This document shows positions 16,840-25,948 of a DNA stretch of 64,000 nt, one piece after another. Below the pieces are notes generated by a model. That model worked only from the letters and a program-made list of their open reading frames with translations, was not told the origin of the DNA and ran no database searches. The stretch is from positions 35,817 to 99,816 of the forward strand of contig JAWLAN010000021.1 in assembly GCA_041395385.1 (NCBI GenBank), written 5' to 3'. Position 1 is the first letter of the stretch. Each line of letters begins with the position of its first letter. This DNA comes from JAJVHZ01 sp041395385 (GTDB lineage: Bacteria > Pseudomonadota > Gammaproteobacteria > JAJPIJ01). The position numbers and the translations under genes were made by a program.

Positions 16840-17994
16840 GTGGAAATGATCAGAAGAATCCAACATCGAGGTTTCGTGGCGGCATTCGCCGCCCTGTGCG
16901 CACTGCTCTGGCCCTTCGGGGCCGCCGCCGACTGGACGCTGAACATGCGCCAGGGCGTCACCTCCATCAGTCAGGAGGTCTACGGTCTGCACATGATCAT
17001 CCTTTGGGTGTGCGTGGTCATCGGCATCATCGTATTCGGCGCCATGTTCTGGTCGATACTGCATCACCGCAAGTCCAAGGGTGTGCAGGCGGCGCATTTC
17101 CACGAGAACACCCTCGTGGAGATCGTGTGGACCCTCATCCCCTTCGGCATCCTCATCTTCCTCGCCGTACCCGCCACCAAGGCGCTCATCAACATCGAGA
17201 ACACCGGCAACGCCGACCTCACCATCAAGGTGACCGGCTACCAGTGGAAGTGGCGGTACGAGTACATCGACGAGGGCGTGAGCTTCTTCAGCACCCTGGA
17301 GTCGAAGAGCAACGAGGCGCGTCATCTGAAATCGGGCATCGACGTCGCCACGATCGACAATTACCTCCTGGACGTGGACAACCCCGTGGTGGTACCGGTC
17401 GGCAAGAAGATCCGGTTCCTGACCACCGCCAACGACGTCATACACGCCTGGTGGGTGCCGGATCTCGGCTGGAAGCGCGATGCGATCCCCGGTTTCATCA
17501 ACGAGTCCTGGGCGCGCGTCGAGAAGGCCGGCGTCTACCGCGGACAGTGCGCGGAGCTGTGCGGCAAGGATCATGGCTTCATGCCCATCGTGGTGGTCGC
17601 CAAGGAGGAGGCCGATTACAGGAAGTGGGTGGAGGACCAGAAGGCGGCGCAGGCCGCCGCGCTGCAGGCGGACAATCCGGATCGCGAGTGGGCCATGGAA
17701 GAGCTCATGGCCAAGGGCGAGTCGGTCTACAACGCCAACTGCGTGGCCTGCCATCAGGCCGACGGCAAGGGCATGGCGGGCGTGAAGCCGATCGCGGGCA
17801 GCCCGGTGGCCACGGGCGACGTCGCCGATCACATCGACGTCGTGATGTTCGGGCGGACCGGCACCGCGATGGCGGCGTTCTCGCAGCTCGGCGACGCGGA
17901 TATCGCGGCCGTCATCACCTACCAGCGCAATTCCTTCGGCAACGCGGCCGGAGACCTGGTACAGCCCTCCACCATCAAGAACGAATATCGCTGA
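16840..17994 (+). CDS. coxB: cytochrome c oxidase subunit II with fused cytochrome c domain
   Basis: Subunit II receives electrons from cytochrome c at its dinuclear CuA centre. The 384-residue protein has a signal peptide ending near residue 30 and two transmembrane helices (about 50-75 and 92-115). The CuA ligands are H202, C237, C241, H245 and M248 within IHAWW and CAELCGKDHGFM. A C-terminal mono-heme cytochrome c domain carries CVACH (301-305) and probably M338 or a nearby methionine as axial ligand. This makes it a caa3-like subunit. The start is GTG with GAGGAG upstream; an ATG two codons on is possible. Confidence 0.95.
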   Translation: MEMIRRIQHRGFVAAFAALCALLWPFGAAADWTLNMRQGVTSISQEVYGLHMIILWVCVVIGIIVFGAMFWSILHHRKSKGVQAAHFHENTLVEIVWTLIPFGILIFLAVPATKALINIENTGNADLTIKVTGYQWKWRYEYIDEGVSFFSTLESKSNEARHLKSGIDVATIDNYLLDVDNPVVVPVGKKIRFLTTANDVIHAWWVPDLGWKRDAIPGFINESWARVEKAGVYRGQCAELCGKDHGFMPIVVVAKEEADYRKWVEDQKAAQAAALQADNPDREWAMEELMAKGESVYNANCVACHQADGKGMAGVKPIAGSPVATGDVADHIDVVMFGRTGTAMAAFSQLGDADIAAVITYQRNSFGNAAGDLVQPSTIKNEYR

Positions 17995-18044
17995 GGCCTG
18001 CCATCCGGCGCCCGGCAATCATCAGAGATCAAGGGGAATAGCAA

Positions 18045-19622
18045 ATGAGCCAAAGCCACGCTGCCCACGACGAGCACCATGATCACGCCCCGTCCGGCCT
18101 GATGCGTTGGGTGACCACTACCAACCACAAGGACATCGGCACCCTTTACCTGAGTTTCTCGCTGCTGATGTTCTTCGTCGGCGGCGCCATGGCCATGGTG
18201 ATCCGCGCCGAGCTGTTCCAGCCCGGGCTGCAGTTCGTCGATCCGCAGTTCTTCAATTCCATGACCACCATCCACGCGCTGGTGATGATCTTCGGCGCGG
18301 TGATGCCTGCGTTCGTGGGGCTGGCCAACTGGATGGTGCCGATGATGATCGGCGCCCCGGACATGGCCCTGCCGCGCATGAACAACTGGAGCTTCTGGCT
18401 GCTGCCGTTCGCGTTCACGCTGCTGCTCAGCACGTTCTTCATGCCCGGCGGCGCGCCGGCCGGCGGCTGGACCATGTACGCGCCGCTGGTCATGCAGACC
18501 GGCGACGCCTTCCCGTTCCTCATCTTCGCCGTTCACATCATGGGCATCTCCTCGATCATGGGCGCGATCAACATCATCGCCACCGTGTTCAACATGCGCG
18601 CCCCCGGCATGACGTTCATGAAGCTGCCGCTGTTCGTGTGGACCTGGATCATCACGGCGTTCCTGCTCATCGCCTCGATGCCCGTGCTCGCGGGCGCGGT
18701 GACGATGCTGCTCACCGACAAATTCTTCGGCACCAGCTTCTTCTCCGCCGCCGGCGGCGGAGACCCGGTGATGTTCCAGCACATCTTCTGGTTCTTTGGT
18801 CACCCCGAGGTCTACATCATGATCCTGCCGGCCTTCGGCGTGGTCTCTGCCATCGTTCCGACCTTCGCGCGCAAGCCGCTGTTCGGCTACAGCTCGATGG
18901 TGTACGCGACGGCCTCCATCGCGTTCCTCTCGTTCATCGTCTGGGCGCACCACATGTTCACCGTCGGCATGCCGCTGGCCGGCGAACTGTTCTTCATGTA
19001 CACCACGGTGCTGATCGCGGTGCCGACCGGTGTGAAGGTCTTCAACTGGGTCGCCACCATGTGGAAGGGCTCGATGACCTTCGAGACGCCGATGCTGTTC
19101 GCGCTGGGCTTCATTGTCATGTTCACCATTGGCGGGTTCTCCGGCCTCATGCTCGGCGTGACCCCGGCGGACTTCCAGTATCACGACACCTACTTCGTGG
19201 TCGCGCACTTCCACTACGTGCTGGTCACGGGCGCGGTGTTCTCGATCATGGCCGCCGCCTACTTCTGGCTGCCGAAGTGGACCGGGCACATGTACGACGA
19301 GAAGCTCGGCAAGCTGCATTTCTGGTTGTCGACGATCTTCGTCAACGTGCTGTTCTTCCCGCAGCACTTCCTCGGGCTGGCGGGCATGCCGCGCCGCATC
19401 CCGGACTACAACGTGCAGTTCGCGGACTGGAACATGGTCTCCAGCATCGGCGGCTTCCTGTTCGGAATCTCGCAGCTGCTGTTCGCCTACATCGTGATCA
19501 AGTGCGTCCGCGGCGGCCAGAAGGCCACCTCCCAGGTCTGGGAAGGTGCTCATGGACTGGAGTGGACGCTGCCCTCGCCGCCGCCGTACCACAGCTTCAC
19601 GACCCCGCCGGTGGTCAAGTAG
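18045..19622 (+). CDS. coxA: cytochrome c oxidase subunit I (aa3 type)
   Basis: This is the catalytic subunit: 525 residues and about 12 membrane helices, holding heme a, heme a3 and CuB. Seen are the low-spin heme ligand in TTIHALVMIFG, the proton-channel asparagine loop near NNWSFWLLPF, and WFFGHPEVYIMILPAFG with the D-channel glutamate and CuB histidine. The HH pair in WAHHMFTVGM and the heme histidines in YHDTYFVVAHFHY complete the set. The GHPEVY glutamate and following residues place it among A1 oxidases. Confidence 0.97.
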   Translation: MSQSHAAHDEHHDHAPSGLMRWVTTTNHKDIGTLYLSFSLLMFFVGGAMAMVIRAELFQPGLQFVDPQFFNSMTTIHALVMIFGAVMPAFVGLANWMVPMMIGAPDMALPRMNNWSFWLLPFAFTLLLSTFFMPGGAPAGGWTMYAPLVMQTGDAFPFLIFAVHIMGISSIMGAINIIATVFNMRAPGMTFMKLPLFVWTWIITAFLLIASMPVLAGAVTMLLTDKFFGTSFFSAAGGGDPVMFQHIFWFFGHPEVYIMILPAFGVVSAIVPTFARKPLFGYSSMVYATASIAFLSFIVWAHHMFTVGMPLAGELFFMYTTVLIAVPTGVKVFNWVATMWKGSMTFETPMLFALGFIVMFTIGGFSGLMLGVTPADFQYHDTYFVVAHFHYVLVTGAVFSIMAAAYFWLPKWTGHMYDEKLGKLHFWLSTIFVNVLFFPQHFLGLAGMPRRIPDYNVQFADWNMVSSIGGFLFGISQLLFAYIVIKCVRGGQKATSQVWEGAHGLEWTLPSPPPYHSFTTPPVVK

Positions 19623-19642
19623 GACCGGGGCATCCGGACGCC

Positions 19643-19786
19643 ATGCCGACGAGGATTCCGCAAGCGAGGCAGGATGCCGCGGCCGAGGCCGGCCGCCGCA
19701 ATCTCAGGACGGTGCTCGTACTGGGGCTGATCGCCTTGGCGTTCTACGTCGGCTTCATCGCGATGCATTTCCATGGCAACGGCTGA
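19643..19786 (+). CDS. small single-span cytochrome oxidase assembly protein
   Basis: A 47-residue frame begins MPTRIPQARQDAAAEAGRRN and has one membrane helix (LRTVLVLGLIALAFYVGFIA). A gene of this size and layout sits between coxA and ctaG in Pseudomonas and relatives. It is annotated there as a cytochrome oxidase small assembly protein. Its last 14 bases overlap the ctaG start. It is too short for most ORF cut-offs; function is by position only. Confidence 0.7.
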   Translation: MPTRIPQARQDAAAEAGRRNLRTVLVLGLIALAFYVGFIAMHFHGNG

Positions 19787-20327
19787 CGTCGCGCGCCGGA
19801 ACCGGCGGACGACGCTGAAGCTCGCGGCGGTGACGATGGCGATGTTCGCCTTCGGCTTCGTGGTGATGCCGCCGATGTACCGCGCCTTCTGCGAGATAAC
19901 CGGGCTCAACGGCAAGACCGAGCGCATATCGGCCACGCAGGCGGCGGCGATGAGCGTGGATCGCTCGCGGGTGTTGACCGTGGAGTTCGTGACCAGCGTG
20001 GCATCGGGCATGCCGTGGGAATTCCGGCCCGAGGTGAACAAGCTCCAGGTGCATCCCGGCGAGGTCGCCGAGGCGAATTTCTACGCCCGCAACATGCTCG
20101 GCCACACGAGCGTCGGTCAGGCGGTTCCCAGCGTGGCGCCGAATTCCGCCGCGCGGTATTTCCAGAAGACCGAGTGCTTCTGTTTCACCCGCCAGCCGCT
20201 GGCGGCGAAGGAGGAGAGGAAGATGCCGGTGCGATTCGTCGTCGACCCGGCGCTGCCGCGGGAGGTGACGACCGTGACCCTGTCGTACACCTTCTTCACG
20301 GCCCCGGAGACGGCGGCGAACGACTGA
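19773..20327 (+). CDS. ctaG: cytochrome c oxidase assembly protein CtaG (Cox11 family)
   Basis: Cox11/CtaG delivers copper to the CuB site of subunit I. The 184-residue protein has one N-terminal membrane anchor (about residues 14-32) and a periplasmic domain. The copper-binding CFCF motif is in KTECFCFTRQPL, and VMPPMYRAFCEITGLNG is the other signature. It lies directly between the small assembly gene and coxC. Confidence 0.95.
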   Translation: MATADVARRNRRTTLKLAAVTMAMFAFGFVVMPPMYRAFCEITGLNGKTERISATQAAAMSVDRSRVLTVEFVTSVASGMPWEFRPEVNKLQVHPGEVAEANFYARNMLGHTSVGQAVPSVAPNSAARYFQKTECFCFTRQPLAAKEERKMPVRFVVDPALPREVTTVTLSYTFFTAPETAAND

Positions 20328-20408
20328 GCGACATTTGACCACCAAGATCAGGGCCACGGCCCGAGCCAATAACACAACGACGTTGAAAAGTTGACAAAAG
20401 GGGAATCT

Positions 20409-21290
20409 ATGTCCGGTTCACAATCCGCCTCTGGATACTACGTGCCTCACGGCAGCCACTGGCCTATCGTCGGCTCGATAGCGCTCTTCACCCTCCTTGG
20501 CGGGTTCGCCCTGTCGTTGAACGGACACGGGATCGGCAAGGCCTCGATGGTCATCGGCGTGATCGCCCTGTTCATCATGCTGTTCGGCTGGTTCGGCACC
20601 GTGATCCGCGAGAGCGAGTCCGGCATGTACAACGGCCAGGTCGACGTCAGCTTCCGCTGGGGCATGGTCTGGTTCATTTTCTCGGAGGTGATGTTCTTCG
20701 CCGCGTTCTTCGGGGCCCTTTACTACGCGCGCAATTTCTCGGTGCCGTGGTTGGGCGGGGAAGGCGCGAAGGCCGCCACTCACCAGTTCCTGTGGTCGAA
20801 CTTCGAGAACATCTGGCCGCTGAAGTCCACGCCCAATCAGACGCTGTTCACGCAGATCAAGGAGGTCATCGGTCCCTGGGGCATCCCGGCGCTGAACACC
20901 GCGCTGCTGCTGGCCAGCGGCGTGACCATCACGATCGCGCACTGGGGCCTGCAGAAGAACAGGCGCGGCCAGTTGAACCTGTTCCTGTTCCTGACCATCG
21001 TGCTCGGCGTGATATTCCTGTTCTTCCAGGGCTACGAGTACATACACGCCTATCACGAGCTGGGGCTGACGCTGCATTCCGGCATCTACGGCAGCACGTT
21101 CTTCATGCTCACCGGCTTCCACGGCCTGCACGTGACGCTGGGTGCGATCATGCTGACGGTGATACTCATCCGTTGCCTGAAGGGCCACTTCAAGCCGCAT
21201 CATCACTTCGGTTTCGAGGGGGTGGCGTGGTATTGGCACTTCGTGGACGTGGTGTGGCTGGGTCTGTTCATCTTCGTCTACATCCTTTGA
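20409..21290 (+). CDS. coxC: cytochrome c oxidase subunit III
   Basis: Subunit III stabilises the oxidase and its proton uptake. The 293-residue protein has seven hydrophobic helices and motifs WFIFSEVMFFAAFFGALYY and GFHGLHVTLGA, ending in WYWHFVDVVWLGLFIFVYIL. I use the ATG at 20409, which follows AAAGGGGAA. A frame extension to 20391 has no support. A strong hairpin terminator follows. Confidence 0.97.
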   Translation: MSGSQSASGYYVPHGSHWPIVGSIALFTLLGGFALSLNGHGIGKASMVIGVIALFIMLFGWFGTVIRESESGMYNGQVDVSFRWGMVWFIFSEVMFFAAFFGALYYARNFSVPWLGGEGAKAATHQFLWSNFENIWPLKSTPNQTLFTQIKEVIGPWGIPALNTALLLASGVTITIAHWGLQKNRRGQLNLFLFLTIVLGVIFLFFQGYEYIHAYHELGLTLHSGIYGSTFFMLTGFHGLHVTLGAIMLTVILIRCLKGHFKPHHHFGFEGVAWYWHFVDVVWLGLFIFVYIL

Positions 21291-21312
21291 CGAAACGACC
21301 CCACGGATACGA

Positions 21313-21343
21313 CAAGGGCGCCCTGAGGCGCCCTTGTTTTTTG
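21313..21343 (+). terminator. rho-independent terminator after coxC
   Basis: CAAGGGCGCC (21313-21322), loop CTGA, and GGCGCCCTTG (21327-21336) form a perfect 10-base-pair stem followed by a run of T. It ends the transcript of the oxidase structural genes and lies tail-to-tail with the DUF2909 gene. Confidence 0.9.
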
Positions 21344-21359
21344 ACCGGCTGTTGCGAGC

Positions 21360-21569
21360 TCAGGGCTGGATGCCGTGAGGGGTGATCCAGCCCATGGCCA
21401 CGGCGACGATGAGCAGCACGAACAGTCCGACCGACAGACCGATGCGCCAGGTCAACGCGCGCACCGTCGCCCCGGAGGCGCCCCTGCCCCTTACCATGTG
21501 GAACAGCGCGCTGCCCAGCGCCAACAGGATCGCCGCCAGGATCGCCACGACAAGACTCTTGAACAGCAT
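21360..21569 (-). CDS. twin-transmembrane DUF2909 protein
   Basis: The 69-residue protein has two hydrophobic helices (MLFKSLVVAILAAILLALGS and IGLSVGLFVLLIVAVAMGWI) around a short basic loop, and ends in HGIQP. Small proteins of this type, opposite in strand and between coxC and SURF1, are a constant part of Pseudomonas-type cox clusters. They probably act in oxidase assembly, but this is unproven. A longer frame to 21786 runs antisense into the SURF1 gene and is not used. Confidence 0.8.
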   Translation of the reverse strand: MLFKSLVVAILAAILLALGSALFHMVRGRGASGATVRALTWRIGLSVGLFVLLIVAVAMGWITPHGIQP

Positions 21570-21656
21570 GCGCCGCCTCCGGAATACCCCTAGAATCGAT
21601 GCGGCCCAGTATACGCGCGCGCCGGCCTCCGCGCCCCGAAATCCACCCGGATCCCC

Positions 21657-22388
21657 GTGCATTCCCTGATTTCCCGCCACCTGCCATTGTTCGGCGGCGT
21701 GCTGGTCGTGCTGATGTCGGCCGGCTTCCTGCGCCTGGGCTTCTGGCAGCTCGAGCGGGCCCGTTACAAGCAGGAACTGTACGCACAATACCTGGCCAAT
21801 GCCGCGCGCGAGGTCGTCCCGCTGGCGATGCTGCCGTCCTCCGAGCCCGATGCGACGCTCGGGCGGCACGTGATCGTGCAGGGCGGTTACCTGCCCGATC
21901 GACAGATCCTGCTCGACAATCAGAGCCTGGGCGGCAGGGCGGGCTATCTCGTCTTCACGCCGTTCAGGCCCGCGGCCGAGCCGCACGAGGCGATACTCGT
22001 GAATCGGGGCTGGATACCCCTGTCCGCCAGCAGGGATGCCGTCAGCCTGCCGCCTCTGTCCGCCGGGGAAAGGACCGTGCATGGCGAGCTGGGGCGGCCG
22101 CCGGTCTCCGGTCTGCGCCTGCGGGGCTCGGACCTCATCGAGACGCTCGACGGTGGTATCCGTCGCGTCCAGGTCATAGACTATGCCGCCCTCGGCAGCG
22201 CTCTCGGCCTGAGGCTGCAGCCCCGAGTCCTATTGCTGGACCCGGCGGTGCCGGAGGGCTTCCAGCGCGCGTGGAGCGCGCCCGGCAGCGATGAGGCGCG
22301 CCATCGCAGCTATGCGTTCCAGTGGTTTGCCATGGCCGGCGCGCTCGTCGCGATCTACCTGACCCTTTATCTCAAACGACGCCGATGA
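21657..22388 (+). CDS. SURF1 family cytochrome oxidase assembly protein
   Basis: SURF1 (Shy1) helps insert heme a into subunit I. The 243-residue protein has the standard layout: an N-terminal helix (about 10-30) followed by GFWQLERARYKQ, a periplasmic domain with NRGWIP, and a C-terminal helix with SYAFQWFAMAGALVAIYL. The start is a GTG. The stop overlaps the ATG of the next gene. Confidence 0.93.
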   Translation: MHSLISRHLPLFGGVLVVLMSAGFLRLGFWQLERARYKQELYAQYLANAAREVVPLAMLPSSEPDATLGRHVIVQGGYLPDRQILLDNQSLGGRAGYLVFTPFRPAAEPHEAILVNRGWIPLSASRDAVSLPPLSAGERTVHGELGRPPVSGLRLRGSDLIETLDGGIRRVQVIDYAALGSALGLRLQPRVLLLDPAVPEGFQRAWSAPGSDEARHRSYAFQWFAMAGALVAIYLTLYLKRRR

Positions 22389-23002
22389 ACACCGACACCA
22401 CGGCCGCGCAGCGGCGCGCGCGACTGACGATGCTGGCGGTCGTCGCCGCATTCGCGTTGCCGATCTTCCTGGCCTGGCTGCTCACCAGCGGCCTGTTGCC
22501 CTGGATGCCCAAAGGCAGGCTGAACTACGGCTCGCTCATCGAGCCGGCGATCGATCTGAATGCCCGGCGGTTCCTCGACGAGAACGGCGCCGTGGCCAGT
22601 TTCGATCGGCGGTTCGGGGAGTGGACGATCGCGACCATCCTGCCGGACCCCTGCGAGGCCGAATGCCGCAGGACGCTGGATGACGCAGGGCGGATTCGAC
22701 TCGCGCTGCGGGAGGAAATGGCGCGCGTGCACGTGGCGGCGATCGTGGATCACGCCCGTGGCGGGCTCGACCTGGGCGCGCGGGAGGCCGAGGCACGGAT
22801 CGAGATCTACCGCACGTCCGTCGCCGATCTCATAGCCGCGCTCCGCGCCGCCCGCGTCGTCCCGGAAGGCCAGAGCGGGTTCGACCGGATCATCCTCATC
22901 GACCATCTCTCGCGGGCCATGATGATCTACCCGGCTCGGCCGGACCTGGGAGGGGTGACCAAGGACATCAAACGGCTGTTGCGCGCGTCGAAGACCGATT
23001 GA
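22385..23002 (+). CDS. membrane-anchored Sco/thioredoxin-fold-like protein of the cox cluster
   Basis: The 205-residue protein has one N-terminal helix (about residues 17-42) and a periplasmic domain. Within GEWTIATILPDPCEAECRRTL, a beta strand is followed by CxxxC in the place where Sco1 carries its copper-binding CPxxC/CxxxC motif. Genes in this position after SURF1 in Pseudomonas encode proteins with the same outline and no assigned function. I infer a thioredoxin-like fold with a possible copper or disulfide role. The ATG overlaps the SURF1 stop, so the two are co-translated. Confidence 0.7.
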   Translation: MNTDTTAAQRRARLTMLAVVAAFALPIFLAWLLTSGLLPWMPKGRLNYGSLIEPAIDLNARRFLDENGAVASFDRRFGEWTIATILPDPCEAECRRTLDDAGRIRLALREEMARVHVAAIVDHARGGLDLGAREAEARIEIYRTSVADLIAALRAARVVPEGQSGFDRIILIDHLSRAMMIYPARPDLGGVTKDIKRLLRASKTD

Positions 23003-23095
23003 GGGTGGGCGACACGAAGCGCCGCCTGCCTGGCACGGGCGGAGCCGGTCATGCCGCGGGCGGGATCGCATTGCCGGCGACGTTCGCGACTGTGC

Positions 23096-23101
23096 TATAT
23101 T
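23096..23101 (+). promoter_or_regulatory. candidate extended -10 promoter of ctaB
   Basis: TGCTATATT (hexamer TATATT) gives an extended -10 about 55 bases before the ctaB GTG. A TTGCCG 19 bases further upstream is a weak -35. The position would allow ctaB to be expressed separately from the SURF1 genes. Confidence 0.35.
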
Positions 23102-23155
23102 TCAGCCGCCGGCAGGCCGGCGCCTCCACCCATTAGAACAAAGCGGCAGAACCCG

Positions 23156-24061
23156 GTGTCCCAGCTCAGCCCAGCCCTAAGCGTCTCCTGGCGCGACTAT
23201 TACGAACTCTGCAAACCGCGCGTGGTGGCGCTCATTGTCTTCACGGCGGTGGTCGGGATGTTCCTGGCCACGCCCGGCATGGTGCCGCCGCTCGTCCTCA
23301 TCTTCGGCACGCTGGGCATAGGCCTGGTGGCGGCCTCGGCGGCGGCCATCAATCACGTCGCCGATCACCGCATCGACGCGGTCATGGTGCGTACGAAATA
23401 CCGCCCGCTGCCCCAGGGCGAGTTGAGCAGGCCGCAGGCGCTCGCCTTCGCCGCCGTCATCGGCGCGCTCGGCATGACGCTGCTCATCGCCTTCGTCAAC
23501 ACGCTCACCGCGGTGCTGACGCTGCTCTCCCTGGTCGGATACGCGGTCATCTACACCCTGTACCTGAAGCGCGCCACGCCGCAGAACATCGTCATCGGCG
23601 GCGCCGCCGGCGCCGCGCCGCCGGTGCTCGGCTGGACCGCCGTGACCGGCAGCATCGATCCGCACTCCTTGCTGCTCTTCCTCATCATCTTCGCGTGGAC
23701 GCCGCCGCACTTCTGGGCGCTGGCCATCTACCGCCGCAACGACTACGCGAAGGCTGACATACCGATGCTGCCGATCACGCACGGCGTGGACTTCACGCGG
23801 CTGCAGATCCTGCTGTACACGGTGATCCTGACCGTCGTCACCATCCTGCCGTTCGCGACCTACATGTGCGGCTGGGTGTATCTCATCGGGGCCCTGGTAC
23901 TGGACGGCGTGTTTCTCTATTACGCCATCTGCATGCAATGGGATCACGACGATCGTCTCGCGATGCGCATGTTCTGGTATTCGATCATCTACCTGATGGC
24001 GTTGTTCGCGGTGTTGTTCATCGATCACTACGCGCCGTTGATCCATCCGCTGTTTGCCTGA
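23156..24061 (+). CDS. ctaB: protoheme IX farnesyltransferase (heme o synthase)
   Basis: CtaB/CyoE, a UbiA-type prenyltransferase in the inner membrane, converts heme b to heme o. The protein of about 301 residues has WRDYYELCKPRVVAL at its N-terminus, the prenyl-diphosphate motif NHVADHRID followed by MVRTKYRPLP, and a second motif in YRRNDYAKADIPMLP. Seven or more helices are visible. I prefer the GTG at 23156; the longer frame adds a non-homologous leader. The next gene in the usual order upstream, ctaA, is absent. Confidence 0.95.
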   Translation: MSQLSPALSVSWRDYYELCKPRVVALIVFTAVVGMFLATPGMVPPLVLIFGTLGIGLVAASAAAINHVADHRIDAVMVRTKYRPLPQGELSRPQALAFAAVIGALGMTLLIAFVNTLTAVLTLLSLVGYAVIYTLYLKRATPQNIVIGGAAGAAPPVLGWTAVTGSIDPHSLLLFLIIFAWTPPHFWALAIYRRNDYAKADIPMLPITHGVDFTRLQILLYTVILTVVTILPFATYMCGWVYLIGALVLDGVFLYYAICMQWDHDDRLAMRMFWYSIIYLMALFAVLFIDHYAPLIHPLFA

Positions 24062-24136
24062 TCGCCGCGCTCGCGGGCGGGTTCGTGAACCGCCGGGATT
24101 CAGAGACCAACCGCGGCGCCGGAGACCAAAGGCACA

Positions 24137-24952
24137 TTGGACGTATTCCCCTCCTCCCGCCCGCGCGCCGAGCTTCGCCGCGCCGCGCACGCGGCGTTGC
24201 TGCTGGTCGACCCGGAAGAGAAGGTCGCGAGGGTCGGCGAGATCGATGCGGCTTGCGCCGCCGGCGATCTCGGCCCGGACCCTCAGGCAACGCTGCCCGC
24301 AGTCCTCGAGCCGGGCCGGCCGGCACGCCCCGTCCTGGTGGAGGCGCGCCGAGTGCCCCGGCGCAAGCTGGCCTCCGCAGAGGGGCGCGCCGCGCTCATC
24401 CACGCACTGGCCCATATCGAGTTCAATGCGATCAACTTGGCGCTGGACGCGGTCGCGCGATTCGGGGATCTGCCGCCGCAGTATTACCGCGACTGGATGC
24501 GGATCGCCGGCGAGGAAGCCCACCACTACTCGCTGCTCGCCGCTCACCTGCGAACCCTGGGCTGCGCCTACGGGGATTTCCCGGCGCACAACGGCCTGTG
24601 GGAGGCGGCTGCGAAGACCGCTGGTGACGTACTGGCGAGGATGGGGCTGGTGCCGCGCATCCTGGAGGCGCGGGGTCTGGACGTTACGCCCGGCATACAA
24701 AGGAAACTGCGGCAGGCCGGTGACGAGGAGGGTGCGGCGATCCTAGACATCATCCTGCGGGACGAGGTCGGCCACGTTGCCGTAGGCAACCACTGGTACA
24801 GGCACTCGTGCGCGTTGCGGGGAGTGGCGCCCGAGCCGATGTTCGCACGCCTGCTTGAGGAGTACGCCGTCTCCCCGCCGCATCCGCCCTTCAACGAGGC
24901 CGCGCGCCTGCGCGCGGGATTCAGCGCCGAGGAACTGGCCGCCTGGAGCTGA
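24137..24952 (+). CDS. DUF455 family ferritin-like protein
   Basis: The 271-residue protein has a four-helix ferritin-like arrangement of metal ligands: the Glu and His of ALAHIEFNAINLALD, the Glu and His residues of AGEEAHHYSLLAAHL, and the Glu and His of LRDEVGHVAVGNHW. These are the marks of DUF455, related in fold to the tRNA hydroxylase MiaE. The substrate is unknown. The start appears to be TTG at 24137. It follows ctaB on the same strand and is convergent with rpoH. Confidence 0.8.
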   Translation: MDVFPSSRPRAELRRAAHAALLLVDPEEKVARVGEIDAACAAGDLGPDPQATLPAVLEPGRPARPVLVEARRVPRRKLASAEGRAALIHALAHIEFNAINLALDAVARFGDLPPQYYRDWMRIAGEEAHHYSLLAAHLRTLGCAYGDFPAHNGLWEAAAKTAGDVLARMGLVPRILEARGLDVTPGIQRKLRQAGDEEGAAILDIILRDEVGHVAVGNHWYRHSCALRGVAPEPMFARLLEEYAVSPPHPPFNEAARLRAGFSAEELAAWS

Positions 24953-24987
24953 TCGGCGCCGGGCTGGTGCAGCGACGGCAGCGGGGT

Positions 24988-25872
<885 letters not shown>

Positions 25873-25918
25873 GTCATTTCCTCCGGATGGCGGCCGCTGG
25901 CCAAGGCCGCATGTCGTG

Positions 25919-25948
25919 ATTCTAGCACTCACCGTTAGAGAGTGCTAA
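25919..25948 (-). promoter_or_regulatory. CIRCE (HrcA operator) overlapping the rpoH sigma70 promoter
   Basis: On the minus strand TTAGCACTC (25948-25940), nine bases, then GAGTGCTAG (25930-25922) matches CIRCE (TTAGCACTC-N9-GAGTGCTAA) in 17 of 18 positions. The same stretch holds a promoter: -35 TTAGCA (25948-25943), 18 bases, and extended -10 TGCTAGAAT (hexamer 25924-25919). Transcription would start about 40 bases before the rpoH ATG. HrcA bound here would block RNA polymerase. hrcA is not in the window. Confidence 0.85.

Noticed and set aside
20340..20360. Hairpin GGGCC-ac-GGCCC between ctaG and coxC as terminator
   Set aside because: Five-base stem with a two-base loop and no T run; coxC has its own good ribosome-binding site and is likely read through.
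23177..24700. 507-residue leftward frame over ctaB and the DUF455 gene
   Set aside because: Antisense to two clear genes; composition is Arg/Gln/His/Asp-rich with no recognisable motif.
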